The notes below the pieces were generated by a model. The model did no database searches and was not told the origin of the DNA. It saw only the letters and a program-made list of their open reading frames with translations. Positions 49,136 to 57,844 of a stretch of DNA of 64,000 nucleotides are shown here, piece by piece (the stretch's first letter is position 1; every line of letters begins with the position of its first letter). The position numbers were made by a program, and so were the translations under genes. This DNA comes from HRBIN30 sp964534275 (GTDB lineage: Bacteria > Desulfobacterota > Binatia > HRBIN30): contig CAZHQG010000011.1 in assembly GCA_964534275.1 (NCBI GenBank), positions 51,548 to 115,547 on the forward strand, in the 5' to 3' direction.

Positions 49136-50368
49136 ATGAGACTCGAGGACGTCGATCTTTGCAATTTGGACGTTTGGGAGCAGCGTGTACCCCATGAGAT
49201 GTTCGCTGTGTTGCGGCGTGAAGCTCCTGTGTTCTGGCACAAGGAGCCCAAAGGAGGCCCGGGCTTTTGGGCGATCACCAAACACGCCGATGTCGTGCAC
49301 GTTTCCAAACAACCAAAGATCTTTTCGTCGTGGCGTGGGGGAACGAACATTTTCGACTTGCCTCAGCCAGAGTTGGATCAAACGCGCTTGATGCTCGTGA
49401 ACATGGATCCACCCCAGCATACAAAGTATCGGCGACTGGTGAGCCAAGGATTCACGCCGCGCCAAGTGGCCCGACTCGAGCCTCACATTCGCGAACTGGC
49501 GAGCCAAATCATCGACCGAGTGGCACCAAAGGGAGAGTGCGACTTCGTCACGGAGGTTGCAGCGGAGCTGCCGCTGCTGGTGATTGCCGAACTGATGGGA
49601 GTTCCGGTGGAGGATCGGCGACTCATCTTCGACCTGAGCAACCGGCTGATTGGTTTTGACGACCCGGAATTCCAAACCTCCATGGAAGACGGCAAACAAG
49701 CAGCCGCCGAGATGTGGGCGTACGCGCAGGAGTTGGCGGAGCGGCGCCGGCGGGAGCCGCACAATGATTTGGTCTCCCAGCTTTTGAACGCGGAGGTCGA
49801 TGGTGAGCGGCTGACCGAGATGGAATTCAATTTCTTCTTCTTGCTGCTCGCGGTGGCCGGGAACGAAACGACCCGGAATCTGATCTCCGGCGGTATGTTG
49901 GCACTGTTCGAACATCCGGATCAAAAAGAAAAACTGCTCGCTCACCCCGAGCTGTTGCCCACGGCAGTGGAGGAAATGCTTCGGTGGATCTCTCCCGTCA
50001 TCTGCTTCCGCCGCACGGCGACGCAAGACACCGAACTCCGTGGACAGAAAATCCGCGAAGGCGACAAAGTGGTGATGTTTTACATTTCCGCGAATCGTGA
50101 CGAGGAGGTGTTCGAGCGCGCGGATCAATTCGATATCACCCGTTCCCCGAACGAACATTTGGCCTTCGGGATTGGTGAGCATTATTGCCTCGGTTCCAAC
50201 CTGGCTCGCCTGGAGATCCGGATCATGTTCGAGGAAATCTTGCGTCGCCTCCCGGATATCGAACTCGCAGGTCAGCCGCGCCGGCTGCGTTCGAATTTCA
50301 TCTCGGGGATTAAATCGATGCCCGTTCGATTTACGCCCGAGCGGCGGCGTGCAGTGGCGGGGGCGTAA
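49136..50368 (+). CDS. Cytochrome P450 (CYP125/CYP142/CYP124-like)
   Basis: 410 residues. I-helix AGNETT (241-246), K-helix EMLR (280-283), the RRTATQDTELRGQKIREGDKVVMFYISANRDE block typical of sterol/methyl-branched lipid terminal hydroxylases, and haem loop FGIGEHYCLG with ligand Cys351. ATG at 49136 follows GAGGGAGGGAAAG. Needs electrons from ferredoxin, provided by the gene at 50431. Likely introduces a terminal hydroxyl or carboxyl on a hydrophobic side chain, which the acyl-CoA synthetase of the same regulon would activate. Confidence 0.92.
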   Translation: MRLEDVDLCNLDVWEQRVPHEMFAVLRREAPVFWHKEPKGGPGFWAITKHADVVHVSKQPKIFSSWRGGTNIFDLPQPELDQTRLMLVNMDPPQHTKYRRLVSQGFTPRQVARLEPHIRELASQIIDRVAPKGECDFVTEVAAELPLLVIAELMGVPVEDRRLIFDLSNRLIGFDDPEFQTSMEDGKQAAAEMWAYAQELAERRRREPHNDLVSQLLNAEVDGERLTEMEFNFFFLLLAVAGNETTRNLISGGMLALFEHPDQKEKLLAHPELLPTAVEEMLRWISPVICFRRTATQDTELRGQKIREGDKVVMFYISANRDEEVFERADQFDITRSPNEHLAFGIGEHYCLGSNLARLEIRIMFEEILRRLPDIELAGQPRRLRSNFISGIKSMPVRFTPERRRAVAGA

Positions 50369-50430
50369 CGCCACGTGGTTGACCAGATGGGGGATTCGTT
50401 GCAACCTGGAGGCCCCACAGGAGTCGCAAA

Positions 50431-50622
50431 ATGAAAATCCGCATCGATTACGATTTGTGCGAAGGAAACGCCGTGTGCATGAAAGTCGCCCCGGAGGTGT
50501 TCGTGGTGGGCGAGGATGACCGCGCACGCCTCGTGAACCCGGATCCCCCGGAAGAGCTACGCGCCAAGGTGGAGCTGGCGATTCGCCGCTGTCCTCGGCA
50601 AGCGCTTTCTCTAGTGGAATAG
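50431..50622 (+). CDS. 3Fe-4S ferredoxin
   Basis: 63 residues. Cys10 and Cys16 (DLCEGNAVC) and Cys54 in RRCPRQAL give the three-Cys C-x5-C...C-P pattern of small 3Fe-4S ferredoxins that serve bacterial P450s. Directly downstream of the P450 gene. No ferredoxin reductase gene in the window, so it must be supplied elsewhere. Confidence 0.93.
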   Translation: MKIRIDYDLCEGNAVCMKVAPEVFVVGEDDRARLVNPDPPEELRAKVELAIRRCPRQALSLVE

Positions 50623-50678
50623 AGGTCCTGCGTTTCCTTCCGGGTCCTGGAAGCCGCCACGACCATCGGTGGAGCCAG

Positions 50679-51596
50679 ATGGATCAGGTACGGCGTCTTG
50701 GTCGCGCCCTTTCGAACTGGGGACGGTGGGGCGCCGGGGACCAACGTGGAACCTTGAATTTCATCACTCCGGAAGTTGTGCGCCGCGCGACTGCTTCGGT
50801 GCACACGGGCAAGGTGCTGAGCTTGGGACTGCCATTGGGTCCAGACGGTCCCCAAATCGGCCAAGCAGGTCGTGTCAATCCGTTGCACTTCGTCACCGCG
50901 CTCCACGCGAGTTACGGTCAGCCAGACGGGTTCCACTACAATGACGACGCGCTGCTGCTCCCCCTCCAAGCTGCCACACAATGGGATAGCCTCGCCCATG
51001 TTTACTACGATGGCCAACTGTACAACGGTGTTCCCGCGAGCAGCGTCACTGCGGCTGGGGCGGCGAAAAACGGTGTTGATGCCATCGGCGCGGGAATTCT
51101 CACCCGGGGGGTGTTGTTGGATATCGCGCGCCTCGAGCGTGCCGACCGCTTGCCTCCAGGATTCGTGATCCAGCCGGCACACTTGGAGGCGGCCGAACAG
51201 ATGCAAGGCGTGCGAGTGGAATCCGGTGACGCGTTGTTGGTGCGAACCGGCCACATCACCGTGTTCACCCGCGAACAAAATCGTGAAGGGTACATGCGGC
51301 AGATGCCCGGCCTTGGCCTCGCATGCGCGTCGTGGCTGCATGCTAGAGAAGTTTCCGCCGTTGCGACCGACACAAGCGCAGTCGAGGTGATCCCGTTCGA
51401 AGACCCAACGGTCCCCTTGCCGCTCCATCTCGTGTGCATCCGCGACATGGGGCTCACGCTTGGCGAGATGTTTTACTTGGAAGAACTTGCCGAGACGTGT
51501 GCAGCGACAGGTCAGTGGACGTTTTTGCTTAGCGCACCGGCACTCAAAGTTCGCGGGGGGCTGGGGACCCCGTTGAACCCGTTGGCCGTGCTGTGA
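50679..51596 (+). CDS. Cyclase-family (kynurenine formamidase-like) hydrolase
   Basis: 305 residues. PF04199-type protein: GAGDQRGTLNFITPEVV near the N terminus, and the metal-binding motif region QAATQWDSLAHVYYDG (the equivalent of HxGTHxDxPxH with substitutions). C-terminal half has DALLVRTGH and PLHLVCIRDMGLTLGEMFYLEELAE. Such enzymes hydrolyse amide or lactone bonds in catabolic pathways. The 3' end overlaps the convergent TetR gene by 53 bp. Fourth gene of the TetR-P450-ferredoxin operon; could open a ring lactone formed during oxidation. Confidence 0.85.
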   Translation: MDQVRRLGRALSNWGRWGAGDQRGTLNFITPEVVRRATASVHTGKVLSLGLPLGPDGPQIGQAGRVNPLHFVTALHASYGQPDGFHYNDDALLLPLQAATQWDSLAHVYYDGQLYNGVPASSVTAAGAAKNGVDAIGAGILTRGVLLDIARLERADRLPPGFVIQPAHLEAAEQMQGVRVESGDALLVRTGHITVFTREQNREGYMRQMPGLGLACASWLHAREVSAVATDTSAVEVIPFEDPTVPLPLHLVCIRDMGLTLGEMFYLEELAETCAATGQWTFLLSAPALKVRGGLGTPLNPLAVL

Positions 51597-52254
51597 GGCG
51601 CTGAGCGCCCGGCGTGGCTTCCGCGCGGGACTTCCACAAGAGCCGGCGAACCCAGTGCTCCACCTCTGTAAGTAGCGCGTCGGTGGGCCTCGTCATGCCG
51701 TCGCTCACCCAGTGCGCCAAGAGCGTTTGGTTGACGGCGCTCAATAACCGAGCAAGCAACATCGGGTCGGCTTCGACGACTTCCCCCTCCTCCATCGCCC
51801 GCTTGAGGATGCTTGCTTGCAAGCGTTGGATCTCTTCCCAGGTGGCAGCGCGACGGCCCGCCTGATCCTCCGGGCTATGGATCCACGGGGCTCCCAGCCG
51901 CAAGTGCATTCGCAAAAAGGCTGGATGCATCGAGAAAAATTTCACGTACTCGCGGAGCAACTCGAGCAGTGCTTCGGTCGCCGGCCCCTGTTTCGATGCC
52001 ACGTTGCGGACAAGTTCTAGAATCTCGCCGCCGCGTTGCTCGAGGATGGCCTGGAGAACTTCTTCCTTGCTCCGGAAGACGGAATAAATCGTACCCATGG
52101 AAACACCGGCCCGTCGCCCGATTTCTTGCATCGAGGCGTCCGAAAATCCGCGCTCGGAAAACACCTCCTCCGCTGCCTCCATGATGTGCTGCCGGTACAC
52201 AGCATACCGTGCTTCCCGCACCCGATCCCGAGGAGTTCGCTTGGCCTTTTTCAT
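51544..52254 (-). CDS. TetR-family transcriptional regulator (second)
   Basis: 236 residues. TetR HTH: YRQHIMEAAEEVFSERGFSDASMQEIGRRAGVSMGTIYSVFRSKEEVLQAIL, helical ligand domain, Pro/Thr-rich tail. Divergent from the LLM-oxidoreductase operon with 107 bp between starts, the usual arrangement for a local repressor. The predicted operator dyad at 52292-52307 overlaps the opposite promoter. Effector unknown. Confidence 0.9.
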   Translation of the reverse strand: MKKAKRTPRDRVREARYAVYRQHIMEAAEEVFSERGFSDASMQEIGRRAGVSMGTIYSVFRSKEEVLQAILEQRGGEILELVRNVASKQGPATEALLELLREYVKFFSMHPAFLRMHLRLGAPWIHSPEDQAGRRAATWEEIQRLQASILKRAMEEGEVVEADPMLLARLLSAVNQTLLAHWVSDGMTRPTDALLTEVEHWVRRLLWKSRAEATPGAQRLTARPTGSTGSPAPREL

Positions 52255-52285
52255 TGCGGCCTGTTGGTACCACCAAAAACCCCGA

Positions 52286-52315
52286 TTGACAATTCATGTT
52301 TACGAATGTTAATTC
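52286..52315 (+). promoter_or_regulatory. Promoter with dyad operator for LLM-oxidoreductase operon
   Basis: -35 TTGACA (52286-52291), spacer containing the imperfect dyad ATTCATGTTTACGAAT (52292-52307), -10 TAATTC (52310-52315). Same box geometry as the other regulated promoters but a different operator, and here the gene has a leader and a GAGGAGGG ribosome site. Consistent with control by the divergent TetR protein. Confidence 0.55.
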
Positions 52316-52361
52316 GGAAGCACGAAATCACGGTTCGCGAACCGCTGAGGAGGGTCGAGCG

Positions 52362-53486
52362 ATGGAGTTCGGAATCTTTTCGCAGATGCATGTGCCGCCG
52401 TGGGACGACGAGCATACCCGCTTTATGCGTGAGTTGGAGGTGGCGGAAGCCGTGGAAGCTGCGGGCTTTAAATACGACTGGGCCCCCGAGCACCACTTCC
52501 TGCAGTATTATTCGCATCAGCCTGCGCCCGAGGTGTTCTTGAGCTGGGTGGCTGCCCGGACCAAGCGGATTCACATCGGTACCGCCATCACCAACATCAC
52601 TCCGCCAGTGAATCACCCTGTGCGGGTTGCCGAACGCATCGCCACGATGGACCACCTTTCGGAGGGGCGCGTGGAATTCGGAACGGGTCGGGGCTCGTCC
52701 ACGGCAGAGTGGGCAGGCTTTTGCATTCCCTCGGCCGCTGAAACGAAGCCCATGTGGCGGGAATCGTTGGAGCAACTCCCGCGTATGTGGCAGGACGGTG
52801 TTTACGAATACGAAGGGAAATACTTCCGGGTGCCTCCACGCACAATTTTGCCCAAACCGTACACCAAGCCGCACCCGCCCTTGTGGCTGGCGTGCTCGAG
52901 CCCGCACACGTTCACAGAGGCAGGCGAGCTTGGGCTCGGGGCTTTGTGTTTTACGTTTGGCACACCTGCAGAGATCGCTCCCCTCGTGCGCGCTTACAAA
53001 GAAGCCATTCAGCGATGTAAGAACCCGATCGGAGGCTACATCAACAACAACATTGCCGTTACGACGAACATGTTTTGCCTGCCCGACGGGGACGAAGCGC
53101 GGTATCTCTACGCCAACGCGAAAGTGGAGCGATTTACCGAGTACTTCTTCCAATGGCTGGACTCCATTCCGCGCCCCAAAGGCTTGCCGAAGGAGGGTCC
53201 GATCGGCCCCCTACCCCCGACCACACCGGAAGCACTGAAGGCTGGATTGGAAGCCGGGGGACGGCAAATTGGTGCGCCCGAAGAAATCATTCCGGTGATC
53301 CGCATGTACGAAGAACTGGGTGTCGACCAGCTCATTTACGCTCCACTGACGCTGACGATGGACCAAAAACACGTGCTTCGTTCGATCGAGACGTTCGGCA
53401 AATACGTGTTGCCCCATTTCGATAAGGATCCCGTGCACAGCACAGTCCGCCAGCGAGAAGCGCAACTCAAAGCGCAGGCGGCTTAG
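52362..53486 (+). CDS. LLM-class flavin-dependent oxidoreductase
   Basis: 374 residues. Luciferase-like TIM barrel: MEFGIFSQMHVPPWDDEHTR, DWAPEHHFLQYYSHQPAPEVFLSWVAARTKRIHIGTAI, HPVRVAERIATMDHLSEGRVEFGTGRGSS. Uses reduced FMN (or F420) for oxygenation or hydride transfer on small or terpenoid-like substrates. GAGGAGGG before ATG at 52362. First gene of the eight-gene operon; no flavin reductase adjacent. Confidence 0.9.
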   Translation: MEFGIFSQMHVPPWDDEHTRFMRELEVAEAVEAAGFKYDWAPEHHFLQYYSHQPAPEVFLSWVAARTKRIHIGTAITNITPPVNHPVRVAERIATMDHLSEGRVEFGTGRGSSTAEWAGFCIPSAAETKPMWRESLEQLPRMWQDGVYEYEGKYFRVPPRTILPKPYTKPHPPLWLACSSPHTFTEAGELGLGALCFTFGTPAEIAPLVRAYKEAIQRCKNPIGGYINNNIAVTTNMFCLPDGDEARYLYANAKVERFTEYFFQWLDSIPRPKGLPKEGPIGPLPPTTPEALKAGLEAGGRQIGAPEEIIPVIRMYEELGVDQLIYAPLTLTMDQKHVLRSIETFGKYVLPHFDKDPVHSTVRQREAQLKAQAA

Positions 53487-53528
53487 GTTCGAAGCGTCGG
53501 CCAGGAGACATCGACCCGGAGAACGCTG

Positions 53529-54983
53529 ATGCGAGTCGACTCGGTTTTGGTGGGTGGCCAGTGGATCCCCGCAGGCCGCGGGACGTATCCGGTCATCGAT
53601 CCCGCCACCGAGGAGCCGATTGGCGAGGCACCACATGCAAGCCTCGACCAGGTGCAGGCTGCCGCGCGTGCCGCTCGCGAAGCGTTCGATCGCGGCCCTT
53701 GGCCGCGCTTGTCCCCCGGCGAACGCAGCGCGCTTCTGAAAGCAGCTGCGGCAGCCCTTCGCGCTCGTAGCGCGGATTTGGTGGACCTGGTGATTGCAGA
53801 GACCGGAGCGGTTCGTCCGGTGGCGGTCGCGCAACAAATCGGAGCGGCGGTCACACGGCTCGAGCGCTACGCAGAGCTTGCAGCGGAGCCCCCCGAAGTG
53901 CCGTTTGCACCGCGCACCGTCTCGGTGCGGCAAGGGGAGCGCTTGGCGGCAGGTGTGGCTGTACGCGAGCCGGTGGGGGTGGTGGCTGCAATTACACCGT
54001 TCAATTTCCCGATGACCAACTGCGCCGGGAAAATTGGCCCGGCGCTCGCCTGCGGCAATACGGTTGTTGTCAAACCGGCACCGGTCAACCCGTTAGCCGT
54101 CGCGGAAATGTGCCGCGTGATTGCGAAGGAGCTCCCGCCGGGGGTCGTCAATTTTGTGTGCGGCCCAGGAGCCGATGTGGGAGAGGTTCTGTGCGCTGCC
54201 CCCGAGGTAGACATGATTTCTTTCACGGGCAGCACGGCCGTGGGCCGTGCCATCCAGGGACAAGCGGGCCCCCAGATGAAGCGCGTGTTGCTGGAACTTG
54301 GGGGAAAGTCGGCTTGCATTGTGTTTGCCGACGCGGACCCGGACGCGGCCCTGGCGGGTGCGATGCAAACTTGGACCTTCCACGCGGGGCAAATTTGCAT
54401 TGCCGGCACCCGCGTGCTGGTGGAGAAAGACATTTACGAATCCTTCGTTGCACGGTTGGCCGAGGCAGGACAGCGATTGAAGATCGGAGACCCACGCGAC
54501 CCTGACACAGTTGTCGGCCCCCTGATTTCGGCAGCCCAGCGCGAACGTGTCGAGAAGTGGATCGAAACCGGTCGCAAAGAAGGAGCACGACTCGTGTGCG
54601 GCGGAAAGCGCCCAGCGGGGTTGCCTCGTGGTTTTTACGTCGAGCCCACGTTGTTTGCGGATGTCGACAACCGCATGGCCATTGCACGCGAGGAAATTTT
54701 CGGGCCGGTCCTTGTGGCGATGCCCTTTGCCGACGAGGCCGAAGCGATTGAACTTGCGAACGATTCCCCGTACGGGCTGTACGGGTATGTGTGGACGCGT
54801 GACCTGGTGCGGGCCATGCGTGTGGCGCGGGGGCTACGCACGGGTACGGTGCAAATCAACGGTGCGCCACCGAACCCCGACGCCCCGTTCGGTGGCTTCA
54901 AACAAAGCGGCATCGGCAGGGACGGCGGGAGGTACGCCCTGCACGCATACTCGGAACTCAAGTACGTGGGCTGGCTCATGTAG
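53529..54983 (+). CDS. NAD(P)-dependent aldehyde dehydrogenase
   Basis: 484 residues. General base Glu256 (LELGGKSA) and catalytic Cys290 (FHAGQICIAGTR) are present, with the cofactor region FTGSTAVGR and C-terminal PFGGFKQSGIGRDGG. Oxidises an aldehyde to the acid, which the acyl-CoA synthetases of the operon could activate. Followed after 13 bp by an alcohol dehydrogenase gene, so alcohol to aldehyde to acid conversion is encoded together. Confidence 0.93.
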   Translation: MRVDSVLVGGQWIPAGRGTYPVIDPATEEPIGEAPHASLDQVQAAARAAREAFDRGPWPRLSPGERSALLKAAAAALRARSADLVDLVIAETGAVRPVAVAQQIGAAVTRLERYAELAAEPPEVPFAPRTVSVRQGERLAAGVAVREPVGVVAAITPFNFPMTNCAGKIGPALACGNTVVVKPAPVNPLAVAEMCRVIAKELPPGVVNFVCGPGADVGEVLCAAPEVDMISFTGSTAVGRAIQGQAGPQMKRVLLELGGKSACIVFADADPDAALAGAMQTWTFHAGQICIAGTRVLVEKDIYESFVARLAEAGQRLKIGDPRDPDTVVGPLISAAQRERVEKWIETGRKEGARLVCGGKRPAGLPRGFYVEPTLFADVDNRMAIAREEIFGPVLVAMPFADEAEAIELANDSPYGLYGYVWTRDLVRAMRVARGLRTGTVQINGAPPNPDAPFGGFKQSGIGRDGGRYALHAYSELKYVGWLM

Positions 54984-54996
54984 GTAAGGGAGAACG

Positions 54997-56076
54997 ATGC
55001 AGGTACAGGCAGCAGTTTTGAACAAGCCGGGGGAAAGCGTGCAAATACGCGAAGTGACTTTGCGCGATCCAGGTCCGGGAGAAGTGCGGGTGCGCATTCG
55101 TGCTGCCGGTCTCTGCCACTCGGACTTGAGCGTCATCGACGGGACCATCCCCTACCCGACTCCCGTGGTGCTCGGCCACGAGGGAGCCGGCGTCGTGGAG
55201 GCAATCGGTGTCGGAGTGCGATCGGTTCGCGAAGGGGATCACGTAATCGTTTCGACACTGGCCCATTGCGGCCGCTGTTCCGCTTGCGAATCGGGTCGGC
55301 CCACGCAGTGTCGCAATGCCCCGAGCCCGAAGGATTGCAAACCGTTCCTCGTCGATGGAACGAGCGCATATCAGTTCGCTCATGCGTCGGTATTCGCTGA
55401 GGCTACGGTGATCCGCGAAGAAGGAGCCATCCCGATCGACGCACGGGTGCCATTCGACCGTGCGTGTCTGATCGGCTGCGGAATCGTGACCGGCTACGGG
55501 GCCGTCGTCAATCGGGCGCGGGTCGAGACCGGCGCGACGATGGCTGTGTTCGGCGCTGGAGGGATTGGCCTCAATTGCATTCAAGGGGGAGTGCTTGCAG
55601 GCGCGAGCATGATCGTCGCTGTCGACATCGTGCCGCAGAAGCTCGAGTGGGCTCGTGCATTTGGCGCTACCCACTTGGTGGATGCCAGCAAGGAGGATCC
55701 CGTCGACGCGATCCGCAAGCTTTGTGGTGGCGTGGATTACGCATTCGAAGCGGTCGGTGCTCTTCCTGTCATCCGGCAAGCGTTGGATAGCTTGGCTCCC
55801 GGCGGAACGCTGACCATCGTCGGTGTACCTCCCGTGGGGAGCGAATTTTCCTTCGTGGTGCACCAGCTCTACCAAAACAAGGCAATTTTAGGCTGTCGTT
55901 ACGGCGCTGCACGGCCGCGGGTGGACTTTCCCCTGCTTGCGAACCTGTACTTGAGCGGCCGGTTGAAAATCGACGAACTCGTGACACGACACTACCGACT
56001 CGACGAATTCCCCCAGGCGTTGGAAGACTTGAGGTCCGGCGCATTGGCGCGAGGGGTGTTTTCCTTCGACGCGTAA
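54997..56076 (+). CDS. Zinc-dependent alcohol dehydrogenase
   Basis: 359 residues, medium-chain family, class III-like. Catalytic zinc ligands in GLCHSDLS and GHEGAGVVE; structural zinc cluster CGRCSACESGRPTQC; NAD-binding FGAGGIGLNC. Oxidises an alcohol or glutathione-type adduct to an aldehyde. Ordered right after the aldehyde dehydrogenase. Substrate not determined. Confidence 0.93.
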   Translation: MQVQAAVLNKPGESVQIREVTLRDPGPGEVRVRIRAAGLCHSDLSVIDGTIPYPTPVVLGHEGAGVVEAIGVGVRSVREGDHVIVSTLAHCGRCSACESGRPTQCRNAPSPKDCKPFLVDGTSAYQFAHASVFAEATVIREEGAIPIDARVPFDRACLIGCGIVTGYGAVVNRARVETGATMAVFGAGGIGLNCIQGGVLAGASMIVAVDIVPQKLEWARAFGATHLVDASKEDPVDAIRKLCGGVDYAFEAVGALPVIRQALDSLAPGGTLTIVGVPPVGSEFSFVVHQLYQNKAILGCRYGAARPRVDFPLLANLYLSGRLKIDELVTRHYRLDEFPQALEDLRSGALARGVFSFDA

Positions 56077-56107
56077 ACGCAGGCTCGAGCGAAAGGAGGA
56101 ACAGGAG

Positions 56108-57178
56108 ATGGGCCGTTACGGATATTACGTGATCGACGCGGATGGTCATGGCGGTGACTTGCCGAATTGGTGGGAGCGCCTGCCGAGTCAGTTTCGCGAC
56201 AAATGGGAAGAGCGCCGCGAGCGGCTCCGCAAGCACTTTGCCAATTTGCCGGGCGTCGGAGTGCGGAGCACGAAAGGCACAGCCAAGATCGATAGCTTGG
56301 AACGGCCCGGCATGACCGACCCTAAAGCGCGTTTGGAAGACATGGATCTCGAAGGGATCGATCGGACCGTCATGTTCCCCGGCGGGGCTGGGGAAGAATG
56401 GGCGGGTCTGGACCGTGAGTTTGCGATTGCCGTATGCCGAACCTTGAACGACGCAAGAGCGGAGTTTCTGAAATACAACCCGGAACGGCTGATGTCGGTG
56501 GCCAAGCTCCCGATGATCGACCCGCAAGCAGCCGCTGAAGAACTCCGGCGTTGCGTCACCCAGCACGGCATGGTGGGCATGGTGACCCCCCAGCACATCC
56601 GCGAGAAGAATCTCGACGATCCCAGCTTTTATCCAATCTGGGCGGAGGCGGAGCGTTTGGGGGTGGCCGTGTGCGTGCATGGTGGCGGGCAAGCGCTGGA
56701 CCAGGTGCCAATTGGAATCGACCGCTTCAAGACTCGCCTCGAAACACACGCGTTTACCCACCCCGTCGGGCAGATGCTTGCGGTGATGAACTTTACGGTG
56801 GGTGGAATTCTTCACAAGTTCCCGAACTTGCGGGTGGCATTTCTGGAAGCCAACGTGGGTTGGTTGCCATTCTGGCTCGAGCGCTTGGACGAACACTGGG
56901 AACTGACGCCGGAACAGGCGCCGCTGATCGATCGTAAGCCGAGCGAATACTTCCTGTCCGGGCGCTGCTTCATCGGCTGCGATCCGGACGAGTCCACCAT
57001 CCCCGCTGTGGTGAACGCGCTTGGTGAGGACGTGATTGTGTACGCATCCGATTACTGCCACTGGGACTGCCGTTTCCCCGACACGGTGAAAATCATTGCC
57101 GAGCGCAACGACTTGTCGCGATCAGCCAAGGAGAAAATTTTGTCCCGCAACCCTGCTCGCCTCTACAACTTGAACTAA
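56108..57178 (+). CDS. Amidohydrolase family 2 protein
   Basis: 356 residues, TIM-barrel metallohydrolase/decarboxylase of PF04909. N-terminal metal motif is DADGHGGD rather than DxHxH; later CVHGGGQALD, FLEANVGWLPFWLERLDEHWE and YASDYCHWDCRFPD supply the family His and Asp. AAAGGAGG precedes the ATG. Members cleave C-C or C-N bonds in ring-opened intermediates. Fits the catabolic operon; the substituted metal motif leaves exact chemistry open. Confidence 0.88.
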   Translation: MGRYGYYVIDADGHGGDLPNWWERLPSQFRDKWEERRERLRKHFANLPGVGVRSTKGTAKIDSLERPGMTDPKARLEDMDLEGIDRTVMFPGGAGEEWAGLDREFAIAVCRTLNDARAEFLKYNPERLMSVAKLPMIDPQAAAEELRRCVTQHGMVGMVTPQHIREKNLDDPSFYPIWAEAERLGVAVCVHGGGQALDQVPIGIDRFKTRLETHAFTHPVGQMLAVMNFTVGGILHKFPNLRVAFLEANVGWLPFWLERLDEHWELTPEQAPLIDRKPSEYFLSGRCFIGCDPDESTIPAVVNALGEDVIVYASDYCHWDCRFPDTVKIIAERNDLSRSAKEKILSRNPARLYNLN

Positions 57179-57193
57179 GGAGCGCGGCTCGAA

Positions 57194-57844
57194 GTGCTGC
57201 CCGACCTAGCCACGTTGTTGCAACCTGCTCGGTCGGCGCTCCTCGTGATGGAGTGCCAGCGCGGAGTGTTGGAACCGGAGCAGGGTCGCTTCCGTGCGCT
57301 CGCCGACGTGGTCGCCCAACAAGGCACGATCGAGTCCATCCGCTCCCTGGCAGAGGCAGCACGCAAGGCCAACGTCCCGGTGGTGTTTCTCACTGCGTCG
57401 CGACGTGCCGACCGGCGAGGTTCCGGAGTCAACTGTCCGTTGCTTGCGGCGGGACAGGAGGCGGCGCCGATGACTCCGGGAAGTTCCCGCCACGCGATGG
57501 TGGAAGCGCTCACACCCCAACCGCAGGACTTCGTCGTCGATCGCATGCACGGCGTCTCCCCGTTTCATGGGACGGAACTCGATGCGCTTTTGCGCAACCT
57601 TGGAGTCCAAACCGTGGTGGCCACCGGCGTGTCGGTGAACGTGGGGATTCTCGGATTGGTGATCGAAGCCGTGAACGCGGGCTACTACGTGGTGGTTCCC
57701 AAACGTGCCGTCGCTGGTGTGCCGGCCGAGTACGTAGAAGACGTTTTCCGGTATACGCTGCGCTGGCTTGCGCGCATTGCCAGTGTGGACGAAGTGGCAG
57801 CGGTTTGGCAATCGACGGCAGGTAGCGAAAGGCTCACGCCATGA
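57194..57844 (+). CDS. Isochorismatase-fold protein with altered catalytic triad
   Basis: 216 residues. Rossmann-like cysteine-hydrolase fold, with ALLVMECQRGVLEPEQGRF, VVFLTASRR, VVDRMHGVSPFHGTELDALLRNLGVQTVVATGVSVNVGI. The usual Asp-Lys-Cys triad is Glu (VMECQ), Arg (VDRMH) and no Cys in GVSVNV. Either a specialised subgroup or a non-catalytic protein. GTG start 15 bp after the amidohydrolase stop; stop overlaps the SDR start (ATGA). Confidence 0.82.
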   Translation: MLPDLATLLQPARSALLVMECQRGVLEPEQGRFRALADVVAQQGTIESIRSLAEAARKANVPVVFLTASRRADRRGSGVNCPLLAAGQEAAPMTPGSSRHAMVEALTPQPQDFVVDRMHGVSPFHGTELDALLRNLGVQTVVATGVSVNVGILGLVIEAVNAGYYVVVPKRAVAGVPAEYVEDVFRYTLRWLARIASVDEVAAVWQSTAGSERLTP

